Source of the DNA: Leptotrichia wadei
GTDB taxonomy: Bacteria > Fusobacteriota > Fusobacteriia > Fusobacteriales > Leptotrichiaceae
Reading direction: 5' to 3'
Length of the DNA: 64,000 nucleotides
Assembly: GCF_007990545.2 (NCBI RefSeq)
Contig: NZ_AP019829.2
Coordinates: 868,001-932,000, forward strand
Shown here: positions 1 to 9,602 of the stretch, piece by piece
Layout of the letters: every line of letters starts with the position of its first letter
Numbering within the stretch: position 1 is the first letter of the stretch
Made by a program: the position numbers and the translations under genes
The notes under the pieces: generated by a model
Databases searched by the model: none
The model's input: the letters and a program-made list of their open reading frames with translations, nothing else
What the model was told of the DNA's origin: nothing

Positions 1-231
1 AAAACAGTATACGACACTAGGATATACAAAACGGAAGATTTAACTAAACAAGTTATTAATGAAGTTAAAAATGTTATAACACCAAATGATATTCAACGAG
101 CATATAGTAATCCAAATTACAATGTCCATTTGGATATAAAAATTAATAATCAAAAAATAAGAGTTAATATAAAATTTGATGCTTCAACAGGGGGAATAGA
201 AATAGATGGGTACTATTTTCACGGAAATTAA
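1..231 (+). CDS. C-terminal end of a CDI/polymorphic toxin (partial)
   Basis: An open reading frame enters from the left edge and stops at 231, leaving 76 residues. It opens with KTVYD and continues as a basic beta-rich segment ending in a conserved-looking Gly/Tyr/Phe/His stretch (IDGYYFHGN). From memory, the KTVYD opening followed by a helix and then a short beta-rich end resembles the C-terminal tip of EndoU-like CdiA/haemagglutinin toxins. Catalytic residues cannot be checked because most of the protein is outside the window. The next gene begins 24 nt downstream in the usual position of an immunity gene. The toxin class is uncertain; another C-terminal toxin fold is possible. Confidence 0.45.
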   Translation, partial: KTVYDTRIYKTEDLTKQVINEVKNVITPNDIQRAYSNPNYNVHLDIKINNQKIRVNIKFDASTGGIEIDGYYFHGN

Positions 232-255
232 ATAGGAAAAAGAAAGTGAAAAGAC

Positions 256-1218
256 ATGAAAATCAAAAAAATAAGAACCGATAGTTATTCAATATTAAAA
301 ATAAGTAAATATGATTTTTTAGTAAAATTGATTAAGGAAATAGGAAATTTTCCATATGTAGTTTCAAATATATACGAAGATAATTCAACAAAAACTACAA
401 TAGTTGAAGATCAGGGTATGTATATTAATAATGGCTGGAATGAAACCGATGAAACAGCATTATATATTTCTGAGTATAATTCTGATAGTGAAATTAGAGT
501 TTATTATGGTTATGAAGAACTTTTTTCTTATTTTTTAATTTACTATTTTGAAAATATCGCTAATTATGCTAACTTAATAAGTTTTGTTGAACAAGAATTG
601 CATAATTATATAGAATATATGGAAAAATTTAAAAATTTTAGAATAAATGTTGATTTAGAAAATTTATTTAAAAGAGATAAATTAAGAAATTTCTTATTAA
701 AATATAACGAGAAAGAAAATAAATATAATTTGGAGTTTATTAATTGTTATACAAAATATATAAATTATTGGGATATTAATATAAAAAAGAAATTTTTTTC
801 TTGTCTTCTTGGAAAAGATAGATTAAAAGAATTTATGCTTAACAAAAAGAGAATTTTTAGAATAAATGGAGTTGATTATTTTCAAATTGAAGAAAAAGAA
901 AAATATTCTGAAATATATAGAATAGAAATAGAAAATGATATTAAAATAGAATATTATTCAAAAGATTTAGAATATGAAAGTTTTGGAAATGTTGGCTTTT
1001 TATACAAAGAGAAAAATTTTGATATTGAAAATAAAAGTTTAAAAGGTGAGAAATTAAATTTTGAACGATATAGAGATAACAGGGATGAAATGAATGTAGA
1101 AAGAATTTCAAAAGAAGATTTTTTAAAAGAACTTGAAATTATAGTTGATGCCTATAAAAATATTTATAATGATAATGAAGTTCAAGAAATGTTTGAAAAC
1201 TTTAAAGAAAATTTTTAG
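256..1218 (+). CDS. putative immunity-type protein, 320 aa
   Basis: I do not recognise a named domain. The protein is acidic/lysine-rich, rich in Tyr, Phe and Asn, has no signal peptide or membrane segment, and looks cytoplasmic. A diverged paralog lies at 5901-6873. The two share the segment with YWDINIKKKFFS and an almost identical last 29 residues ending in MFENFKENF. Its place 24 nt after a toxin-like C terminus, and a second copy elsewhere in the same accessory block, fit an immunity protein of a contact-dependent toxin locus. That role is inferred from position only. The ribosome binding site is weak (GAAAG upstream of ATG 256), as expected if it is translated together with the upstream gene. 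Confidence 0.5.
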   Translation: MKIKKIRTDSYSILKISKYDFLVKLIKEIGNFPYVVSNIYEDNSTKTTIVEDQGMYINNGWNETDETALYISEYNSDSEIRVYYGYEELFSYFLIYYFENIANYANLISFVEQELHNYIEYMEKFKNFRINVDLENLFKRDKLRNFLLKYNEKENKYNLEFINCYTKYINYWDINIKKKFFSCLLGKDRLKEFMLNKKRIFRINGVDYFQIEEKEKYSEIYRIEIENDIKIEYYSKDLEYESFGNVGFLYKEKNFDIENKSLKGEKLNFERYRDNRDEMNVERISKEDFLKELEIIVDAYKNIYNDNEVQEMFENFKENF

Positions 1219-1250
1219 ACAAAAATATATTTTTACGACAGGTAGCTTAA

Positions 1251-1499
1251 CACAAGAAAGTTTCTAACAAGATATATCACAGTACAGCCTTCATAAACGA
1301 AAAATCTAATCAGGAATTAATTCAGTATACTAAGGGAGATACTGGAAAAGAGTTAGAACCGTTTACTGTGTCGTATCCCGAACATGGTCAAGGTGGTGCT
1401 TTTCAATTGCTTCCTGTTGATAAAATGGATATAAAATATGATAAATTGGATATTTTACCAAATCCAAGAATAGATTTAATATTAAGAGAAAAGAGGTAA
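1251..1499 (+). pseudogene. orphan toxin C-terminal fragment without start
   Basis: Reading frame 3 is open from a stop just before 1251 to TAA at 1497-1499 (82 codons) but has no start codon or ribosome binding site. The translation is ordered and protein-like: NKIYHSTAFINEK, then GKELEPFTVSYPEHGQGG, then a Pro-rich end. This is the pattern expected for an orphan polymorphic-toxin tip, meaning a C-terminal module displaced from its delivery gene. It is followed 4 nt later by a small gene that could be its immunity partner. The toxin family is not recognised. Confidence 0.4.
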
Positions 1500-1503
1500 C
1501 ATT

Positions 1504-1719
1504 ATGAAAGGTTGGATAGAAGAATATGAAATATTAAGAAAATTTATAGAAAAATATTGCGAAGAACAAGACAAAAATCGTTTGATAGAAATATTAAATA
1601 TGAAAGATAGATTTTTATTTAAATATTTTGTTAATGAATTTTCTAAGTTAAAAATACCGAATAAAATGACAGAAGAAGAATTAAAGGAATATAAAGAAAA
1701 AATTATGATATATATTTAA
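1504..1719 (+). CDS. small acidic protein, possible immunity partner, 71 aa
   Basis: ATG 1504 follows an AGAGG ribosome binding site located in the end of the preceding toxin fragment. The 71-residue product is helical and highly charged (KYCEEQDKN, MTEEELKEYKEKI) with no membrane segment or recognised motif. The stop-to-start distance of 4 nt from the orphan toxin fragment is typical of a toxin/immunity pair, so an immunity role is a reasonable inference. It could equally be a truncated hypothetical protein. Confidence 0.4.
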   Translation: MKGWIEEYEILRKFIEKYCEEQDKNRLIEILNMKDRFLFKYFVNEFSKLKIPNKMTEEELKEYKEKIMIYI

Positions 1720-1803
1720 AAAATTAGAATTAAGAGTACAAATACAAGGATGTATTAATTATAATCATACATTAGGATAGCCTATTTATGAAGGAGGTAT
1801 AAA

Positions 1804-2193
1804 ATGAAAATGAAATTCTATTATTATATAAGTAAAAATGGAGAATTATGGGGAGAATTCTGTAGTATTATTAACGGAGAAAAATATAATATAGGTTATT
1901 CTGTATTTCTTAGTAGGAAATTAACTGAAATAAAATCTGAGGGAATAGACTATTTTCTAAAAGAAATAGAAAAAATAAAGAATGGTGAAAAAGAATGTGT
2001 TGAGGGCTATGGAGAAACATTAGATTTTTTTATATTCAAAGACAGAGTAGATTTTATAGATTGGTTTGGAGACTATGATGATTGGAGTTGTACAATAGAA
2101 GAATTTACAAAAGCTTTATTAGGAAAAAAGAAGTTTTTAGAAATGCCGAGAGATATAAACAGTTATCTTGAAGTCGAAATAAATAATTTATAG
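1804..2193 (+). CDS. hypothetical protein, immunity-like, 129 aa
   Basis: A strong ribosome binding site (AAGGAGGT) precedes ATG 1804, so the start is well supported. The product is a small cytoplasmic protein with many aromatic and acidic residues (DWFGDYDDWSC near residues 79-89). That composition is common in immunity proteins, but I recognise no family. The 84 nt upstream contain no gene. It closes the left toxin/immunity-like block and is followed by the promoter of the first DUF1703 gene. Confidence 0.45.
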   Translation: MKMKFYYYISKNGELWGEFCSIINGEKYNIGYSVFLSRKLTEIKSEGIDYFLKEIEKIKNGEKECVEGYGETLDFFIFKDRVDFIDWFGDYDDWSCTIEEFTKALLGKKKFLEMPRDINSYLEVEINNL

Positions 2194-2249
2194 AATTATT
2201 TCAAATCCTTAAATTTAAAAAGAAAGCGTTACAGAGTGTTCAAACGACT

Positions 2250-2278
2250 TTATTTTAAATATCAGGTTATGGTATAAT
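2250..2278 (+). promoter_or_regulatory. promoter of first AAA-ATPase/PD-(D/E)XK gene
   Basis: An extended -10 element (TGG followed by TATAAT, hexamer at 2273-2278) has a weak TTATTT -35 at 2250-2255, 17 nt upstream. The block from about 2244 to the TATAAT is almost repeated before the second copy of the gene (4147-4180), so the promoter was duplicated with the gene. Confidence 0.55.
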
Positions 2279-2321
2279 TAATATATTAAAATTTATAAAA
2301 AATAAAAGAGGGCGTGATTTT

Positions 2322-3986
2322 ATGAGAAAAAAAGCTGTTCCTGTGGGAATTGAAGATTTTGAAAGAATAATAAATGAAGATTACTATTATGTAGATAAAA
2401 CGTTACTAATAGAGGAATTATTAATAAACAGGGCTCCTGTGACACTTTTTACAAGACCACGTAGATTTGGAAAAACATTGAATATGTCAATGTTGAAATA
2501 TTTTTTTGATGTAAAAGATAAAGAAGAAAATAAAAAGCTTTTTGAAAATTTAAAAATATATGATAGTGAATACATGGTTGAACAAGGGAAATATCCTGTA
2601 ATTTTCATTTCAATGAAAGATTTGAAAGGAAATAGCTGGGAAGAAAATTTTATATTGATAAAAAAACATATAAAAAACTTATACATGGAATTTTATGATT
2701 TAAAGGATAAATTGAATCCTATTTTTAAAAATGATTTTGAAAAGATAGTTATGGAAAAAGAAGAGGCTGACTGGATTTATTCTCTTAAAAATCTATCAAA
2801 TTATTTGTACGAATATTATAGAAAAAGTGTAATAATTTTAATAGATGAATACGATGCTCCAATAATAAATGCTTTTGATAAAGGTTACTACAATGAGGCA
2901 ATAAACTTTTTTCAAACATTTTACAGTTCAGCGTTAAAGACTAATAATTCCTTGAAATATGGTATTTTAACAGGGATAACAAGGATTATAAAGGAAGGAA
3001 TATTCTCTGGTTTAAACAATCTTTATGTGAATACAATTTTAAGTAAGGATTATTCAGAATATTTTGGACTTCTTGAAAGCGAAGTGATTGAAATGCTTGA
3101 GTATTTTGATATGAAATACAAAATCGAAGAAGTTAGAGAATGGTATAATGGGTATATTTTTGGAGAAAGTAAAGTATACAATCCTTGGTCTATTGTAAAT
3201 TATGTGAGAGAAAAAGAAATTAAGGCATACTGGGCAAATGTTTCAGGGAATACACTTCTGGAAAATATGCTTGATCATGCTGGAGAAAGTGTTTATGATG
3301 ATTTAAAACGGTTTACTGATGGAGAAAGTATTGAAAAATATATTTCGGATGGAACTACGATAAATAGTCTTTTAAGTAACGACGATGAGATATGGCAATT
3401 ACTTTTATACAGCGGATATTTGACAAAGGATGAAAAGCAGAAGGAAATAGATGTAACTTCAGAATATACAGATGTTTATAACTTGAGAATTCCAAACAAG
3501 GAAATAAGAAAATATTTTGGTAACATGTTCTTAAACAGATTTTTTGGAACAGAAGTGAAAACGAATACTTTGATAAAGGCACTTGAAAATGGAGACATTA
3601 AGAAATTTGAGAAAACATTGGGAGAAATAATGATAAATATGCTGAGCCATTTTGATTTAAACAAGGAAATGGAAAAAATATATCAGGTGTTTATGATAGG
3701 GCTTGTTGGATTTTTAATGGGGAAATATGAGATTATTTCAAATGATGAAAGCGGATATGGAAGATACGATCTTGCGATGATTCCGATAAGAAGTAACGAA
3801 AAAGCCTATCTTATGGAATTTAAAATATCGAAGACGAAAAAGGGGATGGAAGAGAGAGCACAGAAGGCGTTGAAGCAAATTGATGAGAAAAAATATGATA
3901 CGAAACTAAAGGCAAGAGGGATAAAGAATATTTTTAAGATTGGGATTGCGTTTTATGGGAAAGAAGTGAAGGTTGTTTTTAAATAG
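2322..3986 (+). CDS. AAA-ATPase-like / PD-(D/E)XK nuclease-like protein (DUF1703), copy 1
   Basis: This 554-residue protein belongs to the AAA-ATPase-like plus PDDEXK_9 (DUF1703) family, which is highly amplified in anaerobes. The N terminus carries IGIEDFE-like and YVDKT motifs and a P-loop variant RPRRFGKT (residues about 45-52). The Walker B is VIILIDEYDAPI near residue 170. The C terminus has the nuclease-like core GYGRYDLAMIP followed by YLMEFKI (Asp then Glu-x-Lys). GAGGGCGTG before ATG 2322 is the ribosome binding site. The cellular role of the family is not established; mobile-element or defence-associated roles have been suggested. It is nearly identical to the copy at 4221-5873 except for a diverged central segment. 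Confidence 0.85.
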   Translation: MRKKAVPVGIEDFERIINEDYYYVDKTLLIEELLINRAPVTLFTRPRRFGKTLNMSMLKYFFDVKDKEENKKLFENLKIYDSEYMVEQGKYPVIFISMKDLKGNSWEENFILIKKHIKNLYMEFYDLKDKLNPIFKNDFEKIVMEKEEADWIYSLKNLSNYLYEYYRKSVIILIDEYDAPIINAFDKGYYNEAINFFQTFYSSALKTNNSLKYGILTGITRIIKEGIFSGLNNLYVNTILSKDYSEYFGLLESEVIEMLEYFDMKYKIEEVREWYNGYIFGESKVYNPWSIVNYVREKEIKAYWANVSGNTLLENMLDHAGESVYDDLKRFTDGESIEKYISDGTTINSLLSNDDEIWQLLLYSGYLTKDEKQKEIDVTSEYTDVYNLRIPNKEIRKYFGNMFLNRFFGTEVKTNTLIKALENGDIKKFEKTLGEIMINMLSHFDLNKEMEKIYQVFMIGLVGFLMGKYEIISNDESGYGRYDLAMIPIRSNEKAYLMEFKISKTKKGMEERAQKALKQIDEKKYDTKLKARGIKNIFKIGIAFYGKEVKVVFK

Positions 3987-4004
3987 AGGTTTAAAGGTAT
4001 TATA

Positions 4005-4145
4005 ATGAATAAGCAATTAGAACAATTAAAAAATATAATTATGAAATATTATAAAAAAGAAAGAAAAGAAGTATTTTTGAAACAAGTAGAAAAAAATTTT
4101 ATATTAAAATATATAGGAGTTTTTAAAATATCCCAGAACATTTAA
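4005..4145 (+). CDS. short ORF, 46 aa, between the duplicated ATPase genes
   Basis: ATG 4005 begins 19 nt after the first DUF1703 gene and runs 46 codons to TAA 4143-4145. The product is helical and lysine-rich (MNKQLEQLKNIIMKYYKK) with no recognised motif. The ribosome binding site is poor. It may be the truncated start of a gene cut off when the downstream ATPase unit was duplicated, since the duplicated promoter block begins right after it. Confidence 0.25.
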   Translation: MNKQLEQLKNIIMKYYKKERKEVFLKQVEKNFILKYIGVFKISQNI

Positions 4146-4171
4146 ATGACTTTATTTTAAATATCAGGTTG

Positions 4172-4180
4172 TGATATAAT
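4172..4180 (+). promoter_or_regulatory. extended -10 promoter of second AAA-ATPase gene
   Basis: TGA followed by TATAAT (4175-4180) forms an extended -10. It lies in a roughly 35-nt block nearly identical to the one upstream of copy 1. Confidence 0.5.
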
Positions 4181-4220
4181 TAATATAAAGTTATAAAAAA
4201 ATAAAAGAGGGCGTGATTTT

Positions 4221-5873
4221 ATGAGAAAAAAAGCTGTTCCTGTGGGAATTGAAGATTTTGAAAGAATAATAAACGAAGATTACTATTATGTAGATAAAAC
4301 GTTACTAATAGAGGAATTATTAATAAACAGGGCTCCTGTGACACTTTTTACAAGACCACGTAGATTTGGAAAAACATTGAATATGTCGATGTTGAAATAT
4401 TTTTTTGATGTAAAAGATAAAGAAGAAAATAAAAAACTTTTTGAAAATTTGAAAATATATAATAGTGAATATATGAGTGAACAGGGGAAATATCCTGTAA
4501 TTTTCATTTCACTGAAGGATTTAAAAGGAAATACTTGGGAGGAATGCTTAAATAGATTGAAGTTATTTATTTTTGATTTATATGCTGAATTTGAGTATAT
4601 TAGAGAAAAAATGAATGAATGGGATAAAAGAAAATTTGAAAAAGTACTTTATGAAAAAGAAGATGCAGACTACATAATGTCTTTAAAATTTTTAGCAGAT
4701 AGTCTTTATAAGTATTATGGAGAAAAAGTCATAATTTTAATAGATGAATACGATGCTCCAATAATAAATGCTTTTGATAAAGGATACTACAATGAAGCAA
4801 TAAATTTTTTTCAAACATTTTACAGCCCAGCATTAAAGACTAATAATTCCTTGAAATATGGTGTTTTGACAGGTATAACAAGGATTATAAAGGAAGGAAT
4901 ATTTTCAGGTTTAAATAATTTAAAAGTAGATACGATATTGGATAAAAAATATTCAGAATATTTTGGACTTCTTGAAGGTGAGGTAATTGAAATGCTTGAT
5001 TACTTTGGCATGAAATACAAAATTGAAGAAGTTAAAGAATGGTATAATGGATATTTATTTGGAGAAAGTGAAGTGTACAATCCATGGTCTATTGTAAATT
5101 ATATTGACAATGGAGAAATCAAGGCATATTGGGCAAATGTTTCGGGAAATACGCTTTTAGAGAATATGCTTGATCATGCTGGGGAAAGTGTTTATGATGA
5201 TTTAAAACGATTTACTGATGGAGAAAGTATTGAAAAATATATTTCAGATGGAACAACGATAAAAAGTCTTTTAAGTAACGACGATGAGATATGGCAATTA
5301 CTTTTATATAGCGGATATTTGACAAAAGCTAAAAATCAGGAAAAAGAATCCGATTCAAATATTTATAATTTAAAGATACCAAACAAGGAAATACGAAAAT
5401 ATTTTGGGAATATGTTCTTGAACAGATTTTTTGGAACAGAAGTAAAAACTAACATTTTGATAAAAGCACTTGAAAATGGAGATATTAAGAAATTTGAGAA
5501 AACATTGGGAGAAATAATGATAAATATGCTGAGTCATTTTGACTTGGATAAGGAAATGGAAAAAATTTATCAGGTTTTTATGATAGGGCTTGTTGGATTT
5601 TTAATGGGGAAATATGAGATTATTTCAAATAATGAAAGTGGATATGGAAGATATGACCTTGCGATGATTCCAATAAAAAGTAACGAGAAAGCTTACCTTA
5701 TGGAATTTAAAATATCGAAGACGAAAAAGGGGATGGAAGAGAAAGCACAGAAGGCGTTGAAGCAGATTGATGAGAAGAAATATGATACGAAACTGAAGGC
5801 AAGAGGGATAAAGAATATTTTGAAGATTGGGGTTGCATTTCATGGGAAAGAAGTGAAGGTTGTTTTTAAATAG
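4221..5873 (+). CDS. AAA-ATPase-like / PD-(D/E)XK nuclease-like protein (DUF1703), copy 2
   Basis: This is a 550-residue tandem paralog of the preceding ATPase with the same architecture: P-loop RPRRFGKT, Walker B VIILIDEYDAPI, and a C-terminal PD-(D/E)XK-like core (RYDLAMIP, YLMEFKI). The first roughly 95 residues and everything after about residue 165 are nearly identical to copy 1. Residues about 100-160, between the P-loop and Walker B, differ strongly. A second short difference sits near residues 370-380, where copy 2 has a shorter acidic loop. The ribosome binding site is the same GAGGGCGTG. The tandem arrangement with promoter and ribosome binding site suggests duplication of a unit of about 1.74 kb. 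Confidence 0.85.
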   Translation: MRKKAVPVGIEDFERIINEDYYYVDKTLLIEELLINRAPVTLFTRPRRFGKTLNMSMLKYFFDVKDKEENKKLFENLKIYNSEYMSEQGKYPVIFISLKDLKGNTWEECLNRLKLFIFDLYAEFEYIREKMNEWDKRKFEKVLYEKEDADYIMSLKFLADSLYKYYGEKVIILIDEYDAPIINAFDKGYYNEAINFFQTFYSPALKTNNSLKYGVLTGITRIIKEGIFSGLNNLKVDTILDKKYSEYFGLLEGEVIEMLDYFGMKYKIEEVKEWYNGYLFGESEVYNPWSIVNYIDNGEIKAYWANVSGNTLLENMLDHAGESVYDDLKRFTDGESIEKYISDGTTIKSLLSNDDEIWQLLLYSGYLTKAKNQEKESDSNIYNLKIPNKEIRKYFGNMFLNRFFGTEVKTNILIKALENGDIKKFEKTLGEIMINMLSHFDLDKEMEKIYQVFMIGLVGFLMGKYEIISNNESGYGRYDLAMIPIKSNEKAYLMEFKISKTKKGMEEKAQKALKQIDEKKYDTKLKARGIKNILKIGVAFHGKEVKVVFK

Positions 5874-5900
5874 AGGTTTAAGTAAAGGTGGGAAATAAAA

Positions 5901-6873
5901 GTGGGCTTAAAAAAAATAAAAGATAATTATTTTGAAAACTTAAAAATGAATAAATATGAACTTTTTGTTAAAGTTGTAGATTATATAGGGAATTTTCCTA
6001 ATATTTTAGATGGATTTTATATTAATGGTTCGGGGCAAGGATATGGTGACTATGATTCTGTTTTAATAAATAGCGGTTTTAACGAAATAGATGGAGAAAC
6101 TTCTATATTATATAGGAATTTTTTATGGAGATTACGAGGAAAGGGTTTATTATACATATGAGGAAATGTTTCATTATTTTTTAACATATTATTTAGAAAA
6201 TATCCATTGCTATAGTAATTTAATAAGTTTTATTGAGCAAGAATTTGTAAATTATACTAAATTTATTGATGAGGCTAAAAATTATAAAATAAATTTAGAT
6301 ATTAAAAATATATTTACTAGAGATAATTTAAGAAATTTTTTGTTGAATTATAATTTTGAAGAAAATAGATATAACTTAGGAACTATAAACTTTTTGAAAA
6401 AAGAAATTACCTATTGGGATATAAATATTAAAAAGAAATTTTTTTCATATTTACTCGGAAAAAAAATATTAAAAAATTTTTTATCTAAAAGAGTATTTGA
6501 ATTTAAAGAAAAAAGAAAAGATTTTTTTGGAGAATCAGTTGCTTATGATATGAAGTTTGAAATTTCAAAAAATAAAGAAAAAATAAAAATAAAATACTAT
6601 AATTGGGATTTAATAATAGCATTAAAAAATAGTACAGGTATTAGTTTCTTAAATGGATTATTAGAAAAAAATATAAATGATTTCATAACAAAGGAAGAAG
6701 CAGAAATATTAATTTCAAAAAAATATAAAAATGAAAGAGAAAAAGAAAATGTAGAAATAATTTCTAAAGAAGATTTTTTGAAAGAACTTGAAATTATAGT
6801 TGATGCCTATAAAAATATTTATAATGATAATGAAGTTCAGAAAATGTTTGAAAACTTTAAAGAAAATTTTTAG
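5901..6873 (+). pseudogene. frameshifted paralog of the 256-1218 immunity-type protein
   Basis: GTG 5901 has a good ribosome binding site (AAGGTGGG). The frame is open to 6161, and the rest of the protein continues in another frame from about 6124 to 6873. Removing one T from the T6 run at 6119-6124 joins both parts into 323 residues that align from end to end with the 320-residue protein at 256-1218. Examples are INSGFNE versus INNGWNE, RVYYTYEE versus RVYYGYEE, and YWDINIKKKFFS in both. The last 29 residues are nearly identical in the two genes. The cause may be decay, slippage or a base-calling error. Confidence 0.7.
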
Positions 6874-6900
6874 GTGAGAGAACGTTTATAATAAAACGAA

Positions 6901-7008
6901 ATGAAAGAAGTAGAAAAACAATGCATTTATACTAGAAAAGTAGATGTAAATGAATTAATGGAAAAAAGAAATAAGAAAGTTATGGAAGAACTGTCAGAAA
7001 AAGTTTAA
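6901..7008 (+). CDS. very short ORF, 35 aa, weak support
   Basis: ATG 6901 to TAA 7006-7008 encodes 35 residues (MKEVEKQCIYTRK, then charged helix). There is no good ribosome binding site and no recognised family. It may be a remnant of another gene in the degraded toxin/immunity block. The surrounding 6874-7033 stretch shows nothing else. Confidence 0.2.
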   Translation: MKEVEKQCIYTRKVDVNELMEKRNKKVMEELSEKV

Positions 7009-7033
7009 AATTCAAATAGAAGGAGAAATTGAG

Positions 7034-7638
7034 ATGTGTAAGAAAAAATATTACTTTGTATTTTAATAATAATCTTTATAGTATTCTTTATAAAATTTAA
7101 ATTTTTTCCTTTTTTTATCGCTATTTTTATAATATATATAATAAGTGATAGTTTTTATTTGAAAAATTTAGATTTCAAAATAATTAATTTAAAAGAAATA
7201 TTTCTTTTAAAAAATTTAGAAAAAATAATAATTCTTATATTTTATTTATTTATTGGAATATATTTTCTTTATTATACTTCAGTAGTGTTATCATACTATA
7301 AAGAAGTTTCTATTTTTAGGAATAAAATAAAAAATTCAAAAATTTATTACTCAGAAAATGGCAAGAAAATTGTATATTCTAAAGATTTAAAAAATATTTT
7401 CCTAAAGGAGTTAAATTTTTCAAATATTTTTAAAAAAACCTATCCTTATGATATTTCTTTTGATGAAAAATATTATTTTTACAATGATAAAAATGAAAAA
7501 ATTGTATTCTATAATAATAATTGTGAAAGCTGGGATACAATTTTTAAGTTTCGTGGTTATCAAGATCATGTAAATATTAAAGTAAGAGATCATAATATAT
7601 GTCAAAAAATTATTAAAGAAATAAGTGATAGCAAATGA
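7034..7638 (+). pseudogene. membrane protein with frameshift near the start
   Basis: ATG 7034 has a clear ribosome binding site (AAGGAG, 7019-7024) but stops after 11 codons. Adding one A to the A6 run at 7043-7048 gives a continuous 201-residue protein, most of which is open from 7042 to 7638. It would start with a short basic end, then two hydrophobic stretches (residues about 5-40 and 60-90), then a hydrophilic Tyr/Asn/Lys-rich C terminus. That suggests two membrane segments and a soluble tail. No family is recognised. A TTG at 7159 could allow expression of a shorter form lacking the first hydrophobic stretch. Confidence 0.55.
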
Positions 7639-7826
7639 GAATGTATTCATAGAGTGTATTTTTTTCTTCTGATTTAAATTGCTTTTCAAATTCAAAATAT
7701 TGTTTTTTTTAAGTTAGTTCTTCTTTTTATATATTCTATAAAGATAAGATTAATGATTAAATTTTTTAGATTTTAAATTACTTTATACATAAAAACCCAA
7801 TAAATTTGGAATTTGCACAATAGTTG

Positions 7827-7855
7827 TTGCACAATAATTTATTTTATTATATAAT
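7827..7855 (+). promoter_or_regulatory. gltX promoter
   Basis: The -35 TTGCAC (7827-7832) and -10 TATAAT (7850-7855) are separated by 17 nt. A second TTGCACAATA copy starts at 7813, giving a direct repeat of the -35 region that could be a regulatory site or a chance duplication. Confidence 0.7.
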
Positions 7856-7895
7856 ATAAAAAGAATAACAAATAGATAGGAGAAAAAGAGAAAAA

Positions 7896-9416
7896 ATGTC
7901 AAACAGTGATAATAAAAAAGTAAGAGTTAGAATAGCACCGTCTCCAACTGGAGATCCACATGTGGGAACTGCCTACATTGGGCTTTTTAATTATGTATTT
8001 GCGAAACATAATGGTGGAGATTTTTTATTGAGAATTGAAGATACAGATAGAACTAGATTTTCTGAAGATTCGGAACAACAAATTTTTGATGCGATGAAGT
8101 GGCTTGGGCTTAATTATGATGAAGGCCCAGATGTTGGTGGGGATAGAGGTCCTTATAGACAATCAGAAAGATTTGAAATATATAAAGAATATGCCAAAAA
8201 ACTGGTGGAAAAAGGCGAAGCGTATTACTGTTTCTGTACACCAGATAGATTGCAAAAATTGAGAGAAAGACAAGTGGCGATGAAACAAGCACCTGGATAT
8301 GACGGTCATTGTAGAAACTTGTCAAAAGAAGAAGTTGAAGCAAAATTGGCAGCTGGTGAGCCTTATGTTATTAGACTTAAAATGCCTTATGAAGGTGAAA
8401 CAATTGTAAATGATGGATTAAGAGGAGAAATTAGATTTGAGAATAGTAAAATTGATGACCAAGTATTGTTAAAATCTGATGGATTTCCAACTTATCATTT
8501 GGCTAATATTGTGGATGATCATTTGATGGGAATTACTCATGTTATAAGAGCAGAAGAATGGATTTCATCTACGCCTAAACATATTCAATTGTACAAAGCG
8601 TTTGGTTGGGATGAGCCTAAATGGTATCACATGCCACTTTTGAGAAATGCAGATAAAACTAAAATTTCTAAGAGAAAAAATCCAGTTTCGTTGAATTATT
8701 ACAGAGAAGAAGGTTATTTGAAAGAAGGACTTCTAAACTTTCTTGCGCTTATGGGATGGAGTTTTGGAGAAAATAAAGAAATTTTTACAATTGAAGAAAT
8801 GATTGAAAACTTTTCATTTGATAAAATCTCGCTTGGAGGGCCTGTGTTTGACTTGGTTAAATTAGGTTGGGTAAATAATCATCATATGAGATTGAAAAAT
8901 TTAGACGAATTGACCAAATTAGCAATTCCGTATTTCGTGAAAGCTGGATATTATGCTGACGAAAACTTATCAGATGAAGATTATAAAAAACTGAGAAGAA
9001 TCGTGGAAATTACGAGAGAAGGTTCACATACATTAAAAGAGTTGCCAATGAATTCTTCAATTTATTTTGAAGATGAATTCGAGCTTCCAGTTATTGAAGA
9101 AGGAATGAATAGTAAAGCTAGAAAATCGGTAAAAAAATTGAGAGATTCACTAGAAACTGAAACTGGGAAAAAAGCAATTAATTTGTTTATTGAAAAAATT
9201 GATGCTTTAAATGAAGAAATTTCAGAGGATGAAGCGAAACAAGTTTTACATGAATTACAAGATGAAATTGGAGAAGGACCTGGAGCTGTGTTAATGCCAC
9301 TTAGAGCGGTTGTTACTGGAAAAGCTAGAGGGGCTGATTTATATACAGTAATTGCAGCAATTGGGAAAGAGAGAACTTTGAAGAGAGTGCAAAATACTTT
9401 AGAAAAAATTAAATAG
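7896..9416 (+). CDS. gltX: glutamyl-tRNA synthetase
   Basis: This class I aminoacyl-tRNA synthetase charges tRNA-Glu in the cytoplasm. At 506 residues it has the usual family length. The N terminus [15 protein letters not shown] contains the HIGH-type ATP-binding motif as [15 protein letters not shown] follows, and the KMSKS-type loop is KISKRK at about residues 256-261. The C terminus is the helical anticodon-binding region, ending with the typical GKARGADLY segment. The gene stands alone with its own promoter and a downstream intrinsic terminator. It is intact, unlike many genes to its left and right. Whether it also mischarges tRNA-Gln depends on a GatCAB system outside the window. Confidence 0.97.
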   Translation: MSNSDNKKVRVRIAPSPTGDPHVGTAYIGLFNYVFAKHNGGDFLLRIEDTDRTRFSEDSEQQIFDAMKWLGLNYDEGPDVGGDRGPYRQSERFEIYKEYAKKLVEKGEAYYCFCTPDRLQKLRERQVAMKQAPGYDGHCRNLSKEEVEAKLAAGEPYVIRLKMPYEGETIVNDGLRGEIRFENSKIDDQVLLKSDGFPTYHLANIVDDHLMGITHVIRAEEWISSTPKHIQLYKAFGWDEPKWYHMPLLRNADKTKISKRKNPVSLNYYREEGYLKEGLLNFLALMGWSFGENKEIFTIEEMIENFSFDKISLGGPVFDLVKLGWVNNHHMRLKNLDELTKLAIPYFVKAGYYADENLSDEDYKKLRRIVEITREGSHTLKELPMNSSIYFEDEFELPVIEEGMNSKARKSVKKLRDSLETETGKKAINLFIEKIDALNEEISEDEAKQVLHELQDEIGEGPGAVLMPLRAVVTGKARGADLYTVIAAIGKERTLKRVQNTLEKIK

Positions 9417-9456
9417 TTTTTTGGAAAGTTATTAAAATTAGAAAAATTTAGAATAT

Positions 9457-9498
9457 AAAAAAAGGAATTTGAGACATTGATCTTGGATTTCTTTTTTT
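9457..9498 (+). terminator. intrinsic terminator after gltX
   Basis: A-tract/GGAATTTGAGA pairs with TCTTGGATTTC/T-tract, giving an 18-bp stem with some G-U pairs, a six-base loop and seven T residues at 9492-9498. It lies 40 nt after the gltX stop. Confidence 0.75.
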
Positions 9499-9530
9499 AT
9501 TTTAGAACAACTGAAAAGATTATATTTTAT

Positions 9531-9559
9531 TTGAATTTTTACTTTTTATGCGGTATACT
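9531..9559 (+). promoter_or_regulatory. promoter of secreted protein gene
   Basis: TTGAAT (9531-9536) and TATACT (9554-9559) are separated by 17 nt, 43 nt before the start codon at 9603. Confidence 0.65.
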
Positions 9560-9602
9560 TATGTTGAATTAATTTTAAAAATAATTTATTAGGAGTGATA
9601 AA

